A stretch of 64,000 bases of DNA from Algorimicrobium algoritergicola (GTDB lineage Bacteria > Bacteroidota > Bacteroidia > Flavobacteriales > Flavobacteriaceae), in contig NZ_VSKL01000008.1 of NCBI RefSeq assembly GCF_008086165.1, positions 1-64,000 of the forward strand, given 5' to 3'. Both the position numbers and the translations under genes were made by a program. The stretch's first letter is position 1, and the number at the start of each line of letters is the position of its first letter. Below the pieces are notes generated by a model. The model made no database searches. It saw nothing but the letters and a program-made list of their open reading frames with translations, and had not been told where the DNA came from. Positions 43,669-52,895 of this stretch are shown here, piece by piece.

Positions 43669-44969
43669 TGATTCTCATATACACTCCCAAAATAACACCA
43701 CGTATTAAGTATGCTTTTAAGCATGTTTTTACGCGTATCTTAAAAGTTCCTGTAAATTTCACAACCACTGTGGAAGAGTTTATTTCACATAACTCCATTA
43801 AAATTTCCTACGCCAAACAACCATTAGGGAACGAGTTATTTATAAAAAGTCATGAACTTCTTTTTGAACAAGGCTTATCGGATGTTGAGGTGCAAGTGCA
43901 TGATTGGGAGGAAACCAAATGTTTTTTCACAACCAATGATAAGAGTTGTATACCTTATGATCTGTTTGCGGCTACTTTTTATTTGTTAAGTCGCTATGAA
44001 GAGTATTTGCCACATGTAAAGGATGAATTTGGTCGTTTTACGGCAGAAGAAAGTTTGGCCTTTAAACATGGATTTCTTCATCAGCCAGTAGTTGATATTT
44101 GGGCTTATAAATTCAAACTAATATTAGAAAATCACTATCCCGATTTTGTTTTTCCAAGTAAAACCTATTCTGTTAAGCCAATTATTGATGTGCCTTCAGC
44201 CTTCAGTTTTAAAGCGAAGGGTTTAATGCGTACTATTGGCGGCACGCTTAAGGATTTATCTGGCTTTAAATTTCGTAGATTATATATGCGTTTTATGGTG
44301 TTATTAGGCTTAAAACACGATCCAGATGATACCTTTAAATATATTATAAATCGACAAAAACAGCGTAAAAATAAGTTTCTATTTTTCTTTTTAATAGGTG
44401 ATTATTCCACCTATGATAAAGGTGTTAATGCACAAAAAAAAGAATTTATATCCCTTATAAAACAAGTAGCAGATTATTGCCATGTAGGACTTAAAGCATC
44501 ATTTTTTGCGTTGGATAATATGGCTATCTTGAAGAAGGAAAAACTCCGGATGGAATCTATTTTAAACACATCACTATTAGCATCCAGACACTCCTTTTCT
44601 AAATTAAATTTACCTATTTCGTATAGAAATTTGGTAGAATTGGAAATCATGGAAGATTATACCATGGGGTATGTTAATTACAGTGGATTTCGAGCAGGAA
44701 CCTGTACGCCATTTTTCTTTTATGATTTGGATTTTGAAATACAAACACCTTTAAAAATAACGGCTTACCACGTTATGGATTATACACTTTTAAAACATAA
44801 TTCTTTATTAGATAAAAAGGAATCTCTGTTACGTGTTATCAACCAAGTGAAACAAGTAAATGGCGAGTTTGTTTCTGTTTTTCATAACTATACGTTTAGT
44901 GATATGGAACGATGGAGAGGTTATAAAGAATTGTTTAATATGATATTAGATTCAGCAAATGAAGATTAA
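43668..44969 (+). CDS. Polysaccharide-deacetylase-like protein (DUF7033 type), 433 aa
   Basis: The N-terminal half (ILIYTPKITPRIKYAFKHVF start) has no hydrophobic helix and leads to a deacetylase-like barrel with IIDVPSAFSFKAKGLMRTIGG, FFFLIGDYSTYDKGVNAQ and the later SASRHSF-type SLLASRHSFSKL. This matches the family found next to radC and yjjG in Flavobacteriaceae, in which the catalytic residues appear partly altered. A role on cell-envelope sugars is inferred. Its last 11 bases overlap the yjjG start. Confidence 0.75.
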   Translation: MILIYTPKITPRIKYAFKHVFTRILKVPVNFTTTVEEFISHNSIKISYAKQPLGNELFIKSHELLFEQGLSDVEVQVHDWEETKCFFTTNDKSCIPYDLFAATFYLLSRYEEYLPHVKDEFGRFTAEESLAFKHGFLHQPVVDIWAYKFKLILENHYPDFVFPSKTYSVKPIIDVPSAFSFKAKGLMRTIGGTLKDLSGFKFRRLYMRFMVLLGLKHDPDDTFKYIINRQKQRKNKFLFFFLIGDYSTYDKGVNAQKKEFISLIKQVADYCHVGLKASFFALDNMAILKKEKLRMESILNTSLLASRHSFSKLNLPISYRNLVELEIMEDYTMGYVNYSGFRAGTCTPFFFYDLDFEIQTPLKITAYHVMDYTLLKHNSLLDKKESLLRVINQVKQVNGEFVSVFHNYTFSDMERWRGYKELFNMILDSANED

Positions 44970-45648
44970 CGGCATTACAGATATTTTTTTTGATTTAGAT
45001 CATACCCTTTGGGATTTTGATAAAAATTCGGCTTTAGCATTTGAGGAAATATTCAACACACATAATATAGACGTTGATATACTTGATTTTCTAAAAGTTT
45101 ACGAACCCATAAATTTAAGCTATTGGAAATTGTATAGAGATGATCAGATTGATAAAGAATCATTGCGATACAGACGATTAAAAGAAAGTTTTGATGCTAT
45201 AAAAACCGTAATTCACGACGATGTTATTAATCAATTAGCTATAGATTATATTGTTAGTTTACCCACGTTTAATCATTTGTTTGAAGGCACTTTTGACTTA
45301 TTAAATTATTTACAGCCACATTATCAAATGCATATTATTACCAATGGTTTTCAAGAGGCACAAGATAAAAAGATGGAACAATCTAAAATATCAAAATACT
45401 TTAAAACAGTTACTAATTCTGAATTAGCAGGTGTTAAGAAACCCAATCCCATAATTTTTGATTATGCACTAAATAGGGCAGCAGCTGATAAAACGAAGAG
45501 CTTAATGATTGGCGATAATTTGGAAGCTGATGTTTTAGGAGCATTAAATTTTGGCATGGACGCTATTTGTTTTAACTACCATGGCGTGAAAATTGATAGT
45601 AACATAAAACAGGTTACAAATTTGAAGGAATTAAAAGCCTATTTGTAA
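44959..45648 (+). CDS. yjjG: YjjG-type HAD nucleotidase, 229 aa
   Basis: A HAD-family phosphatase with the DxD nucleophile FFDLDHTLWDFDKN, the cap helices after it, TNGFQEAQDKKMEQSKISKYF as motif II, GVKKPNPIIFDYAL for motif III, and LMIGDNLEADVLGALNFG for motif IV. YjjG-type members remove phosphate from non-canonical pyrimidine nucleotides such as dUMP analogues and protect against mutagenic bases. It overlaps the preceding gene and is clearly in the radC operon. Confidence 0.9.
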   Translation: MKINGITDIFFDLDHTLWDFDKNSALAFEEIFNTHNIDVDILDFLKVYEPINLSYWKLYRDDQIDKESLRYRRLKESFDAIKTVIHDDVINQLAIDYIVSLPTFNHLFEGTFDLLNYLQPHYQMHIITNGFQEAQDKKMEQSKISKYFKTVTNSELAGVKKPNPIIFDYALNRAAADKTKSLMIGDNLEADVLGALNFGMDAICFNYHGVKIDSNIKQVTNLKELKAYL

Positions 45649-45686
45649 TTTTAATGTATCTTTAATCTTTACTTTTAAAAAAAATC

Positions 45687-46457
45687 ATGATAAAAAAAAT
45701 CACCCTTTTATTCGCTTTATTTATAACCGTTCAATCTAGTTTTTCACAAAGTGATTTGAATCAATATAAGTATGTAATTGTACCAACTTCCTATGAATTC
45801 TGTACAGAACGTGACCAATATCAATTAAACTCATTGACCAAATTTTTATTTGAAAAGCAAGGCTTTGTAGCACTGATGAGTGATGAGCCTCTACCACAAG
45901 ATATAATAAATAATGGCTGTCTGGCTTTATGGGCAGATGTGTTAAATGAATCTGGCATTTTTGAAACCAAGTTTAGAATAGAATTGAAAAACTGTCAAAA
46001 ACAAGTTGTTTTCACATCCGGAATTGGGCAATCGCGAGAAAAAAAATATAAAGTGGCTTATAACTTATCATTAAGACAAGCATTTGAGTCGTTTAATACA
46101 TTGAATTATAGTTACAATGCTGACCTGGCAACTCAAGCAGCAAGTGCAACTGCAAGTACAATAACAAAACCCGCTGCTATAGCACCTCCAGTTGCTTTGG
46201 GTGATCAATTAATTTCTGAATCTAAAAAAACAGATGCAACTCAAGCTTTAACAGCTAAAAAGAAGGATGTTATTAATTATGAGTTACTGAACGACAAAGG
46301 GGAAGTAGTTTATACCTTAATTTTTTCGGGTAAAGAAGAATTTTATATGGTGGAAGGTATACAGGCTACCGTTTATAAAGTAAACGATAATTGGGTCATT
46401 GCTAAAACAACTGCTGATGGCTCGTTATTAATTCATACTTTAAACGTGACGTTTTAA
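45687..46457 (+). CDS. Hypothetical periplasmic protein, 256 aa
   Basis: The signal peptide (KKITLLFALFITVQSSFSQS) is followed by LNQYKYVIVPTSYEFCTERD, a beta-strand plus helix repeated in many Flavobacteriaceae exported proteins. Residues 140-180 are low-complexity (ATQAASATASTITKPAAIA), a likely flexible link. The C-terminus, VIAKTTADGSLLIHTLNV, is a closing beta-hairpin. A TATCTTTA-like box is upstream. Function unknown. Its end overlaps the rarA gene tail by four bases. Confidence 0.65.
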   Translation: MIKKITLLFALFITVQSSFSQSDLNQYKYVIVPTSYEFCTERDQYQLNSLTKFLFEKQGFVALMSDEPLPQDIINNGCLALWADVLNESGIFETKFRIELKNCQKQVVFTSGIGQSREKKYKVAYNLSLRQAFESFNTLNYSYNADLATQAASATASTITKPAAIAPPVALGDQLISESKKTDATQALTAKKKDVINYELLNDKGEVVYTLIFSGKEEFYMVEGIQATVYKVNDNWVIAKTTADGSLLIHTLNVTF

Positions 46458-47731
46458 TAGCCATATTTGTCCTTCCAGCGTTGTTTTAAAAACTCCCGTT
46501 GTGCGTTTTCACGTGCATTGTTTCCTGGCTCATAGAATCTGGTGTTACTAATGTCATCTGGCAGAAACTCCTGCTTGGCAAAATTATTTTCATAGTTATG
46601 GGCATATTGGTAATTCTCGCCATAACCAATTTCTTTCATCAGTTTGGTTGGCGCATTTCTAATGGATAATGGGACACTTAAATCGCCCGTATCACGTACC
46701 ACTTGTTGTGCCTTGCTGATGGCCAAATAGGCGGCATTACTTTTAGGTGAACAGGCTAAATACGTCACACATTGACTTAATAAAATTCGGGATTCGGGAT
46801 GTCCAATAGTAGAAACCGCTTGAAACGTATTATTGGCAATAACTAAAGCCGTTGGGTTTGCATTTCCAATATCTTCACTCGATAAAATAAGGAGGCGCCT
46901 GGCTATAAATTTTACATCTTCACCACCTTCAATCATTCGCGCTAAATAATACACTGCGGCATTGGGATCGCTACCGCGAATAGATTTTATAAGTGCTGAA
47001 ATTATATCATAATGTTGCTCGCCGGTTTTATCATATCTGGCTGTATTATTTTGAATGCGTTGTGTAACCAATTCATTGGTAATGATAATATCTCCAGTTT
47101 CATGCGAATTAACTATTAGCTCAAAAATATTCAATAGTTTTCGGGCATCACCTCCGGAAATACGCATTAAAGCTTCCGTTTCTTTTAGCGTAATATTTTT
47201 TTGAGATAAGTAGGTGTCTTTTTCAATGGCGCGTTTTAAAAGGGCTTCTAAATCCGTTTTATTAAAGGCATTTAGAATATACACCTGACATCGTGATAAT
47301 AATGCAGGAATTACTTCAAAACTCGGGTTTTCAGTTGTGGCACCAATCAATGTTACCCAACCTTTTTCTACGGCTTGTAATAACGAGTCTTGTTGTGATT
47401 TACTAAATCGGTGAATTTCATCAATAAATAAAATGGGGTTTTTGGTAGTGAATAAACCGCCAGACTGTTTGGCTTTATCTATAACCTCACGTATATCTTT
47501 AACGCCTGAATTTATAGCACTCAATGTATAAAAAGGTCGGTTGGATTCTGTAGCAATAATATTTGCTAAGGTTGTTTTTCCAATACCAGGAGGACCCCAA
47601 AGTATAAGGGATGGGATTAAGCCTTGCTTTATTTGATTGGTTAACGTACCATTAGGACCTATTAAATGTGCTTGACTAATATAGTCGTCAAGTGTTTTGG
47701 GTCTTAATCGTTCTGCTAAAGGTTCATTCAT
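46454..47731 (-). CDS. rarA: Replication-associated recombination protein RarA/MgsA, 425 aa
   Basis: An AAA+ ATPase of the clamp-loader kind: Walker [18 protein letters not shown], Walker [20 protein letters not shown], sensor and arginine-finger region [19 protein letters not shown], and a C-terminal domain with [29 protein letters not shown]. The family tidies blocked replication forks. Its ATG is preceded by TAAATTTG and four bases, the same leaderless layout as dinB. Confidence 0.95.
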   Translation of the reverse strand: MNEPLAERLRPKTLDDYISQAHLIGPNGTLTNQIKQGLIPSLILWGPPGIGKTTLANIIATESNRPFYTLSAINSGVKDIREVIDKAKQSGGLFTTKNPILFIDEIHRFSKSQQDSLLQAVEKGWVTLIGATTENPSFEVIPALLSRCQVYILNAFNKTDLEALLKRAIEKDTYLSQKNITLKETEALMRISGGDARKLLNIFELIVNSHETGDIIITNELVTQRIQNNTARYDKTGEQHYDIISALIKSIRGSDPNAAVYYLARMIEGGEDVKFIARRLLILSSEDIGNANPTALVIANNTFQAVSTIGHPESRILLSQCVTYLACSPKSNAAYLAISKAQQVVRDTGDLSVPLSIRNAPTKLMKEIGYGENYQYAHNYENNFAKQEFLPDDISNTRFYEPGNNARENAQREFLKQRWKDKYGY

Positions 47732-47735
47732 AGCG

Positions 47736-47743
47736 CAAATTTA
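47736..47743 (-). promoter_or_regulatory. -7 box of rarA, leaderless spacing
   Basis: On the minus strand TAAATTTG ends four bases (CGCT) before the rarA ATG. No good TTG lies 19 bases upstream. Confidence 0.6.
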
Positions 47744-47873
47744 ATTATAATTATAGGTTCTATTGGAATGGTTTTGTACATTTTGATTAACAATTTGTAA
47801 TTAGTTGTCAATCTTGCAGACTGACAATTTAACAGAACGTCATTAATGGTTAGTTATTTGTAATGGTTTGTTT

Positions 47874-48632
47874 ATGAAAAGTCAAGAAGAATTTAAATTT
47901 TCTAATCAGGTTATTTTAGTCCCAGTAGCATTTGTCTTGCTCATTTGGTTAGTATTCTGGTTTGAAATACGTTTTGGATTCGACTTCACAAATTATGGCA
48001 TATTTCCACAGAAATTATTTGGTCTCCGTGGTGTTGTTTTTAGTGCGTTTATTCATTCTGGGATTACGCACTTATATCATAATACTATTCCCTTGTTTGT
48101 GCTAACCGCCGCCTTGTTTTATTTCTATAGGGAGATGGCTTGGAAAATCCTTATTCTAGGAATTTTACTTTCGGGTTTATTAACGTGGAGTATTGGCAGG
48201 CCAGCTTATCATATTGGTGCCAGTGGACTTATTTATGTATTAGTTAGTTTCTTATTCTTTAAAGGTATTATAGCCAAGCATTTTCGGCTAATTGCCTTAT
48301 CTCTATTGGTTATCTTTTTATATGGAAGTATGATTTGGTATGTGCTACCTATTAAAGACGGCGTATCCTGGGAAGGACATTTATCTGGTTTAATTGTGGG
48401 ATTGGTTTTTGCTTTTATCTTTAAGAAACATCTTCCAATACCTAATAAATACTATTGGGAACAACCGAGTTATATAGAAGAAGAAGATCCGTTTCTAAAA
48501 CACTTTGATGAACATGGTAACTTTATTGAAAGCTTACCAGAAACCGAAGACATTAAAACAGAAGTAGAGGAGGAGAACCAACCCATTTCTATTAACTATA
48601 TTTTTAAAAAGTCTGACGATTCATCAAACTAA
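47874..48632 (+). CDS. Rhomboid-family intramembrane serine protease, about 252 aa
   Basis: I start at the ATG at 47874 (MKSQEEFKFSNQV), not the TTG two codons before it. Six hydrophobic helices are present. The catalytic serine is in YHIGASGLIYVLVS (GxSG) and the partner His is in WEGHLSGLIVGLV. The soluble tail of about 60 residues is acidic. Substrates are unknown. An inverted repeat TTGTCA with TGACAA (47805-47827) lies upstream. Its 3' end overlaps the convergent rlmB tail by 9 bases. Confidence 0.88.
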   Translation: MKSQEEFKFSNQVILVPVAFVLLIWLVFWFEIRFGFDFTNYGIFPQKLFGLRGVVFSAFIHSGITHLYHNTIPLFVLTAALFYFYREMAWKILILGILLSGLLTWSIGRPAYHIGASGLIYVLVSFLFFKGIIAKHFRLIALSLLVIFLYGSMIWYVLPIKDGVSWEGHLSGLIVGLVFAFIFKKHLPIPNKYYWEQPSYIEEEDPFLKHFDEHGNFIESLPETEDIKTEVEEENQPISINYIFKKSDDSSN

Positions 48633-49361
48633 GCGTTGTCTTACCACTTCATAAAGAATGGCGCCACAAGCAACGGATACATTGAGGGATTCAATAGTGC
48701 CAAGTAACGGTAGTTTAGCTTTACTATCTGCAAGTTTAAGTACGGATGGATTTATACCACGACCTTCAGATCCCATGATGATAGCGCATGGTACTTTAAA
48801 ATCAATATCATATATAGTATCATTTGTTTTCTCGGTAGCGGCTATAACAGCTATACCAGAAGCCTGTAAATGAAACATGGCATCTTTAATATGGTCTACC
48901 CGACAAATAGGCATTTTAAAAACAGCGCCAGCACTTGTTTTAATGGTATCACCATTTATGGGTGCACTTCCTTTTTTTTGGATAATAATGCCGTTGACAC
49001 CTGTACATTCTGCCGTACGGATTATAGCTCCAAAATTACGAACATCACTTAATTGATCCAACAGTAAGAATAAGGGGGTTTTACCCGATTCAATCACGTT
49101 TAGCACTAAATTCTCAATATCATGGTATTCAATAGGCGATATTTGCGCTACGGCACCTTGATGATTTTTGGATGTTAATCGGTTTAATTTCTCAACAGGC
49201 ACATAGGAGGCGTTAATACCTTCTTTTCTGATAAGAGATTCTAAATCGTGGGCAAGGTTGCCTTGTAGCCCCTTTTGAATAAAGATTTTCTCAATAGTCT
49301 TACCGGCTTGAATAGCTTCTATAACTGAATGTAAGCCAAAAATTAATGTTTCCTGTTCCAT
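48624..49361 (-). CDS. rlmB: 23S rRNA (guanosine-2'-O-)-methyltransferase RlmB, 245 aa
   Basis: A SPOUT-fold methyltransferase. The N-terminal RNA-binding part is FGLHSVIEAIQAGKTIEKIFIQKG; the knot contains LLLDQLSDVRNFGAIIRTAECTGV, IMGSEGRGINPSVLKLADSKA, and the closing IESLNVSVACGAILYEVVRQ. RlmB-type enzymes methylate G2251 of 23S rRNA. The length is usual. Its promoter box overlaps the terminator of the SusC/SusD operon. Confidence 0.93.
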   Translation of the reverse strand: MEQETLIFGLHSVIEAIQAGKTIEKIFIQKGLQGNLAHDLESLIRKEGINASYVPVEKLNRLTSKNHQGAVAQISPIEYHDIENLVLNVIESGKTPLFLLLDQLSDVRNFGAIIRTAECTGVNGIIIQKKGSAPINGDTIKTSAGAVFKMPICRVDHIKDAMFHLQASGIAVIAATEKTNDTIYDIDFKVPCAIIMGSEGRGINPSVLKLADSKAKLPLLGTIESLNVSVACGAILYEVVRQRLV

Positions 49362-49365
49362 AAAA

Positions 49366-49373
49366 CAAAGGTA
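49366..49373 (-). promoter_or_regulatory. -7 box of rlmB, leaderless spacing
   Basis: On the minus strand TACCTTTG lies four bases (TTTT) before the rlmB ATG, directly after the T tract of the preceding operon's terminator. Confidence 0.65.
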
Positions 49374-49380
49374 TAAAAAA

Positions 49381-49405
49381 ACCGCTTCTAAAAAGAAGCG
49401 GTTTT
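49381..49405 (-). terminator. Terminator of the SusC/SusD operon
   Basis: ACCGCTTCT and AGAAGCGGT pair as a nine-base stem with a four-base loop, followed on the minus strand by seven T residues. The rlmB -7 box starts within eight bases after it. Confidence 0.9.
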
Positions 49406-49427
49406 AATATTATAAATAAAATAGTTA

Positions 49428-50465
49428 CTATTCTTGAGCAACTAATTCACCTAGGTTATTATATACTGTGTATTTACCTCCCATTACTTCTACAGTAGCA
49501 ACAAGCTTTTGACCATTAGCAGTGTTAGGAGTACTAACATCACTGTAAGAGAAAAACAAGCTTGGGTAAGAAATACTTGTATGGAATTGACCAGTTTTTG
49601 CGATTTCTATTTCCAAAGGAACAGCAAAACCACCAACTAAAGATTCGTCATCATCAAAATTCAAATCAAAATCCCACATATCAACTATTACTTGATAAGT
49701 ACCATCAGCTAATACTTCTGTGTTATTTGCATTAGGAACTGCACTACCAGTAATAACATATTCTGGACAGTCACCTGTATAAGCAAAAACGTTAGCATTA
49801 TCTAAAAATACATCAAAATCAACAACACCACATAAATCTTTCGTGTCAGATAATATTTCATCATCATCCGTATAAACATATTCTAGACCTGTGTCATTAT
49901 CAATCGCTAGTAATACATTCTCTTTCAGATATTGGAAAGATTCATCTTTAGCCCAGCTTAAACGTAAGCCCATGTTATCATCCGTATAGTTAGCAACATC
50001 AAATTTAATGATGTTGTTACCATTTATTAAACCTTGACCATTTCTAGTGTTGGTTAATTTAAAGGTATACTTTTCAGTTCCCTCAACGTCTAAATCCAGA
50101 ACAGCGTTAATTTGAAACGTATATGATGATGCATACGCAGGTATTTGAACTAAATATCCTTGGCTACCAAAACCATCATCTGCTGTTGTAGCTGAATTTG
50201 GATCAGTTGGGTCATTACCAACAGTATAATCTGAATTATCGCCTCCAGACATCATTTCTAATTTGAAATCTAAAGTTTCTTTGAAAGGCTTATCAACTGT
50301 TAAAGTTACAGTTACACTCTCTCCTTCTGTAATAGCACTTTCAGATACATTATCAATAGTTACAAGCGATTTTGGCGTAAACGTGTATTCTGTGTCATCA
50401 TCAATACACGACGAGAAGCTCGCTAAAACTAAAGCTGAAAGCATTAAGTGTTTTATATATTTCAT
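49428..50465 (-). CDS. Hypothetical lipoprotein with Calx-beta-like domain, 345 aa
   Basis: The lipobox LASFSSCIDD puts the lipid Cys near residue 20. The next 140 residues look like a Calx-beta or Ig-type sandwich (AITEGESVTVTLTVDKPFKE; later GTEKYTFKLTNTRNG). The C-terminal half is beta-rich with YDFDLNFDDDESLVGGF. It is the last gene of the SusC/SusD unit, so it should be an outer-membrane surface protein that helps bind or process the ligand. I do not recognise a named family. Confidence 0.65.
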   Translation of the reverse strand: MKYIKHLMLSALVLASFSSCIDDDTEYTFTPKSLVTIDNVSESAITEGESVTVTLTVDKPFKETLDFKLEMMSGGDNSDYTVGNDPTDPNSATTADDGFGSQGYLVQIPAYASSYTFQINAVLDLDVEGTEKYTFKLTNTRNGQGLINGNNIIKFDVANYTDDNMGLRLSWAKDESFQYLKENVLLAIDNDTGLEYVYTDDDEILSDTKDLCGVVDFDVFLDNANVFAYTGDCPEYVITGSAVPNANNTEVLADGTYQVIVDMWDFDLNFDDDESLVGGFAVPLEIEIAKTGQFHTSISYPSLFFSYSDVSTPNTANGQKLVATVEVMGGKYTVYNNLGELVAQE

Positions 50466-50494
50466 TTTGTTTTAATTTATTTATTAGTTAATGC

Positions 50495-51385
50495 TTATTG
50501 TGCAGTCAAAATTACTGTCCAACCTGAATAAACGTTTTCAATTCCAAACTGCTCAAATACTATTTGACCACTACCGTTTACATAACCAGGAACACCTTGA
50601 ATAATTTCATTGGAGTAAGGCCAGCTTGTAAATACTAATTGACCAGCACAAGCATAAAAGAAAGATGTATAACCACTAGTTGGCCATCCAAACATAGAAC
50701 TCAATTGGTAATCACCACCACCTAAACTAGTAATAGTAAATGAACCACTTGTGTTTCCTGATGCAGTATAAGTTCCTGCTAAATCTGTTCTACATAATTG
50801 TAACTTAACAATAGTTGTTATTAGTTGTTCACCAATTACAACATCACCACTTGTAGTGATTGCTTTTAAGTTTAAAACGTAAAATGAAATTTTACTAGCA
50901 TTTAATTCATCATTGTACACTTTCGTATCAATTAAATCGAATGTAGAATTTGCAGGAATAGTTGATTCTAACGTTGTATCAACTAAATCAAAATGAACAC
51001 CTTCTTGTGCTTCCACAGCGAAGTCATAGATAGTAGCTGTACCACCTTCTATTGCTAATCTTTGATCTTTAGTTAAGTTAAAAGTACTTGCATACTCACT
51101 TGCACTTAAGTTTAAATCTTGAATATCACCAATTTCATAAGTAACTGTGATTTCACTATCAAACGCTAACCCATTGTTTCCACCTAATAAGTGAACAGGT
51201 ACGCCAAAATCAAATGTAGTACCAGCACTTTGAACAAAGTTACCTAAAGTTACATCTTCTTTAAACCCAATGATTCTTGACAAATCTTCATTTTGAGTTG
51301 CGTTCTCTACTTCATCGTCTACTATACACGAGAAGCAAATTACAGAGGCGAAAACCGCTGTAAAATAAATTTTTAAATTTTTCAT
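50495..51385 (-). CDS. Hypothetical lipoprotein of the SusC/SusD operon, 296 aa
   Basis: The lipobox VICFSCIVD puts the lipid Cys near residue 20. A first Ig-like domain (FDFGVPVHLLGGNNGLAFDS onward) is followed by a lipocalin-like C-terminal part, LAGTYTASGNTSGSFTITSL to WTVILTAQ. Similar proteins accompany SusC/SusD pairs as surface lipoproteins. It is 20 bases downstream of susD and 30 bases upstream of the next lipoprotein gene. Confidence 0.65.
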   Translation of the reverse strand: MKNLKIYFTAVFASVICFSCIVDDEVENATQNEDLSRIIGFKEDVTLGNFVQSAGTTFDFGVPVHLLGGNNGLAFDSEITVTYEIGDIQDLNLSASEYASTFNLTKDQRLAIEGGTATIYDFAVEAQEGVHFDLVDTTLESTIPANSTFDLIDTKVYNDELNASKISFYVLNLKAITTSGDVVIGEQLITTIVKLQLCRTDLAGTYTASGNTSGSFTITSLGGGDYQLSSMFGWPTSGYTSFFYACAGQLVFTSWPYSNEIIQGVPGYVNGSGQIVFEQFGIENVYSGWTVILTAQ

Positions 51386-51404
51386 AATTTCTATTTTTTT
51401 TTAA

Positions 51405-52886
51405 TTATTGTGCCCAAAATGGTCCAGTTGCGAATACATCAGCACTTGTTTGGTCTGGTACATTTGCAGAATTTGAAATATACTCATCAGATGGGTACAT
51501 CAAACGCTTTGGTCTGGTTGAAGATTGAGCGGTTAAAGCTAAAGGAATATCATCTGGGAAACCAGTTCTTGTGAACTCGATATAAGATTCAATAGCATTT
51601 ATACCATTAGTAGCAATCCATTTTTGTCTCATGATAGCTTCAAACTTATCACTATCAGATCCTACCCAACCTACTCCTGGTTGGTTTGGTGTGTATCCAG
51701 CTCTGTTAGCTCCTAAAAGTTGGAAAGATGCATCAATTGCAGCTTCAAAACTAGCTTGAGCGTCACCTGGAATTAATCCGAATAATTGTGCTTCAGATTG
51801 CATTAATAAACTTTCAGCAGCAGTCATTACATAACCATCTTGAGCTGAGTCAATTAATAAACCTGGTCCAATTGGAGATAATCCAGCTGGTGAGTTATCA
51901 CTATCAGCACCTTGTTCATGACCAACAACTCCACCACTTCCATCATCAGCTTCGTCATATAAGAAGTTTACACGATCATCTGCACTGTTAATTAAAAATG
52001 TAACAGCATATTGAGATGCTCTGTAGAAGTTATAACCAGTTGCCGTTGTCTCGTTATTAGAGAAACCAATATAGTTATAAAATGGGTTTTGTTGAGCAGT
52101 ACTCTCTGAAGAGTATCCAGGGTTGATTGTTGCATCATTGTTTAAGAACGCAGCAGTTTGTAATTCTGGTAATTTGCTAGCTATAAAAGCAGCAGATTCA
52201 GTATCACCATTCATTGTAGCATCCGTTCTTTGACGTAATAATAAACGTAATTTTAATGAGTTACCAAAAGCAACCCAGCTAGACATAGATCCGTTAAAGA
52301 TAACATCTTCACTACCTACAGGAATTGTATTTAATCCTGCGTTTGCAATTAATTCAATTGCCTCATCAACTTGATTGTATAATTCCTCATACACTGCACG
52401 ATCATCGTCGTATGCAGGTGTCAAGTTTTTGATTCCTTGGTGTGCTTCAAAATAAGGTACATCACCATATAAATCAACTACATATTGTAAGTAGAAAGAC
52501 TTCATGATTTTTGAAATTGCCTTATGATTGTCATAATCAGCACTATCATAGTCTATAATAGCTTGGAAATTGTATGTTCCTCTATATAATCCTGTAAAAA
52601 GATCATTGTAAAAGTTGTTATCAATTGCAAGCGTGAATTCTTCAGAGAAACCACCTGTAAACGAGTTTACGTTAGCTCCCCAGTTATTCATCATGACATT
52701 TCCTAAACGGTTCATTCTTCTAGCTTGTGTTCTATAAGTATCACTCATAGCACCTGCCAAAATTAAATCCGGTGTCACATCTTCGGCAGAAGGTGAATTT
52801 GGACTTTTGTTTACATCCAAATAATCGCTGCACGATACAGTAATCGCGAAGATTACTAATAATAAAAATTTATATTTCGTTCTCAT
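51405..52886 (-). CDS. SusD/RagB-like nutrient-binding lipoprotein, 493 aa
   Basis: The lipobox VSCSDYLDVNKSPN is the standard SusD start, with lipid Cys near residue 19. The body is the helical SusD fold with tetratricopeptide-like pairs (MKSFYLQYVVDLYGDVPYFE; LLMQSEAQLFGLIPGDAQAS; FEAIMRQKWIATNGINAIES). It resembles the SusD-like-2 group, which often takes up substrates other than starch. It acts on the cell surface as the lid of the SusC channel next to it. Confidence 0.93.
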   Translation of the reverse strand: MRTKYKFLLLVIFAITVSCSDYLDVNKSPNSPSAEDVTPDLILAGAMSDTYRTQARRMNRLGNVMMNNWGANVNSFTGGFSEEFTLAIDNNFYNDLFTGLYRGTYNFQAIIDYDSADYDNHKAISKIMKSFYLQYVVDLYGDVPYFEAHQGIKNLTPAYDDDRAVYEELYNQVDEAIELIANAGLNTIPVGSEDVIFNGSMSSWVAFGNSLKLRLLLRQRTDATMNGDTESAAFIASKLPELQTAAFLNNDATINPGYSSESTAQQNPFYNYIGFSNNETTATGYNFYRASQYAVTFLINSADDRVNFLYDEADDGSGGVVGHEQGADSDNSPAGLSPIGPGLLIDSAQDGYVMTAAESLLMQSEAQLFGLIPGDAQASFEAAIDASFQLLGANRAGYTPNQPGVGWVGSDSDKFEAIMRQKWIATNGINAIESYIEFTRTGFPDDIPLALTAQSSTRPKRLMYPSDEYISNSANVPDQTSADVFATGPFWAQ

Positions 52887-52895
52887 GTTTATTTA

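Noticed and set aside
47805-47827. TTGTCA/TGACAA inverted repeat as a CIRCE-like heat-shock site before the rhomboid gene
   Set aside because: It is only six bases per arm with an eleven-base centre and does not match the long CIRCE consensus.
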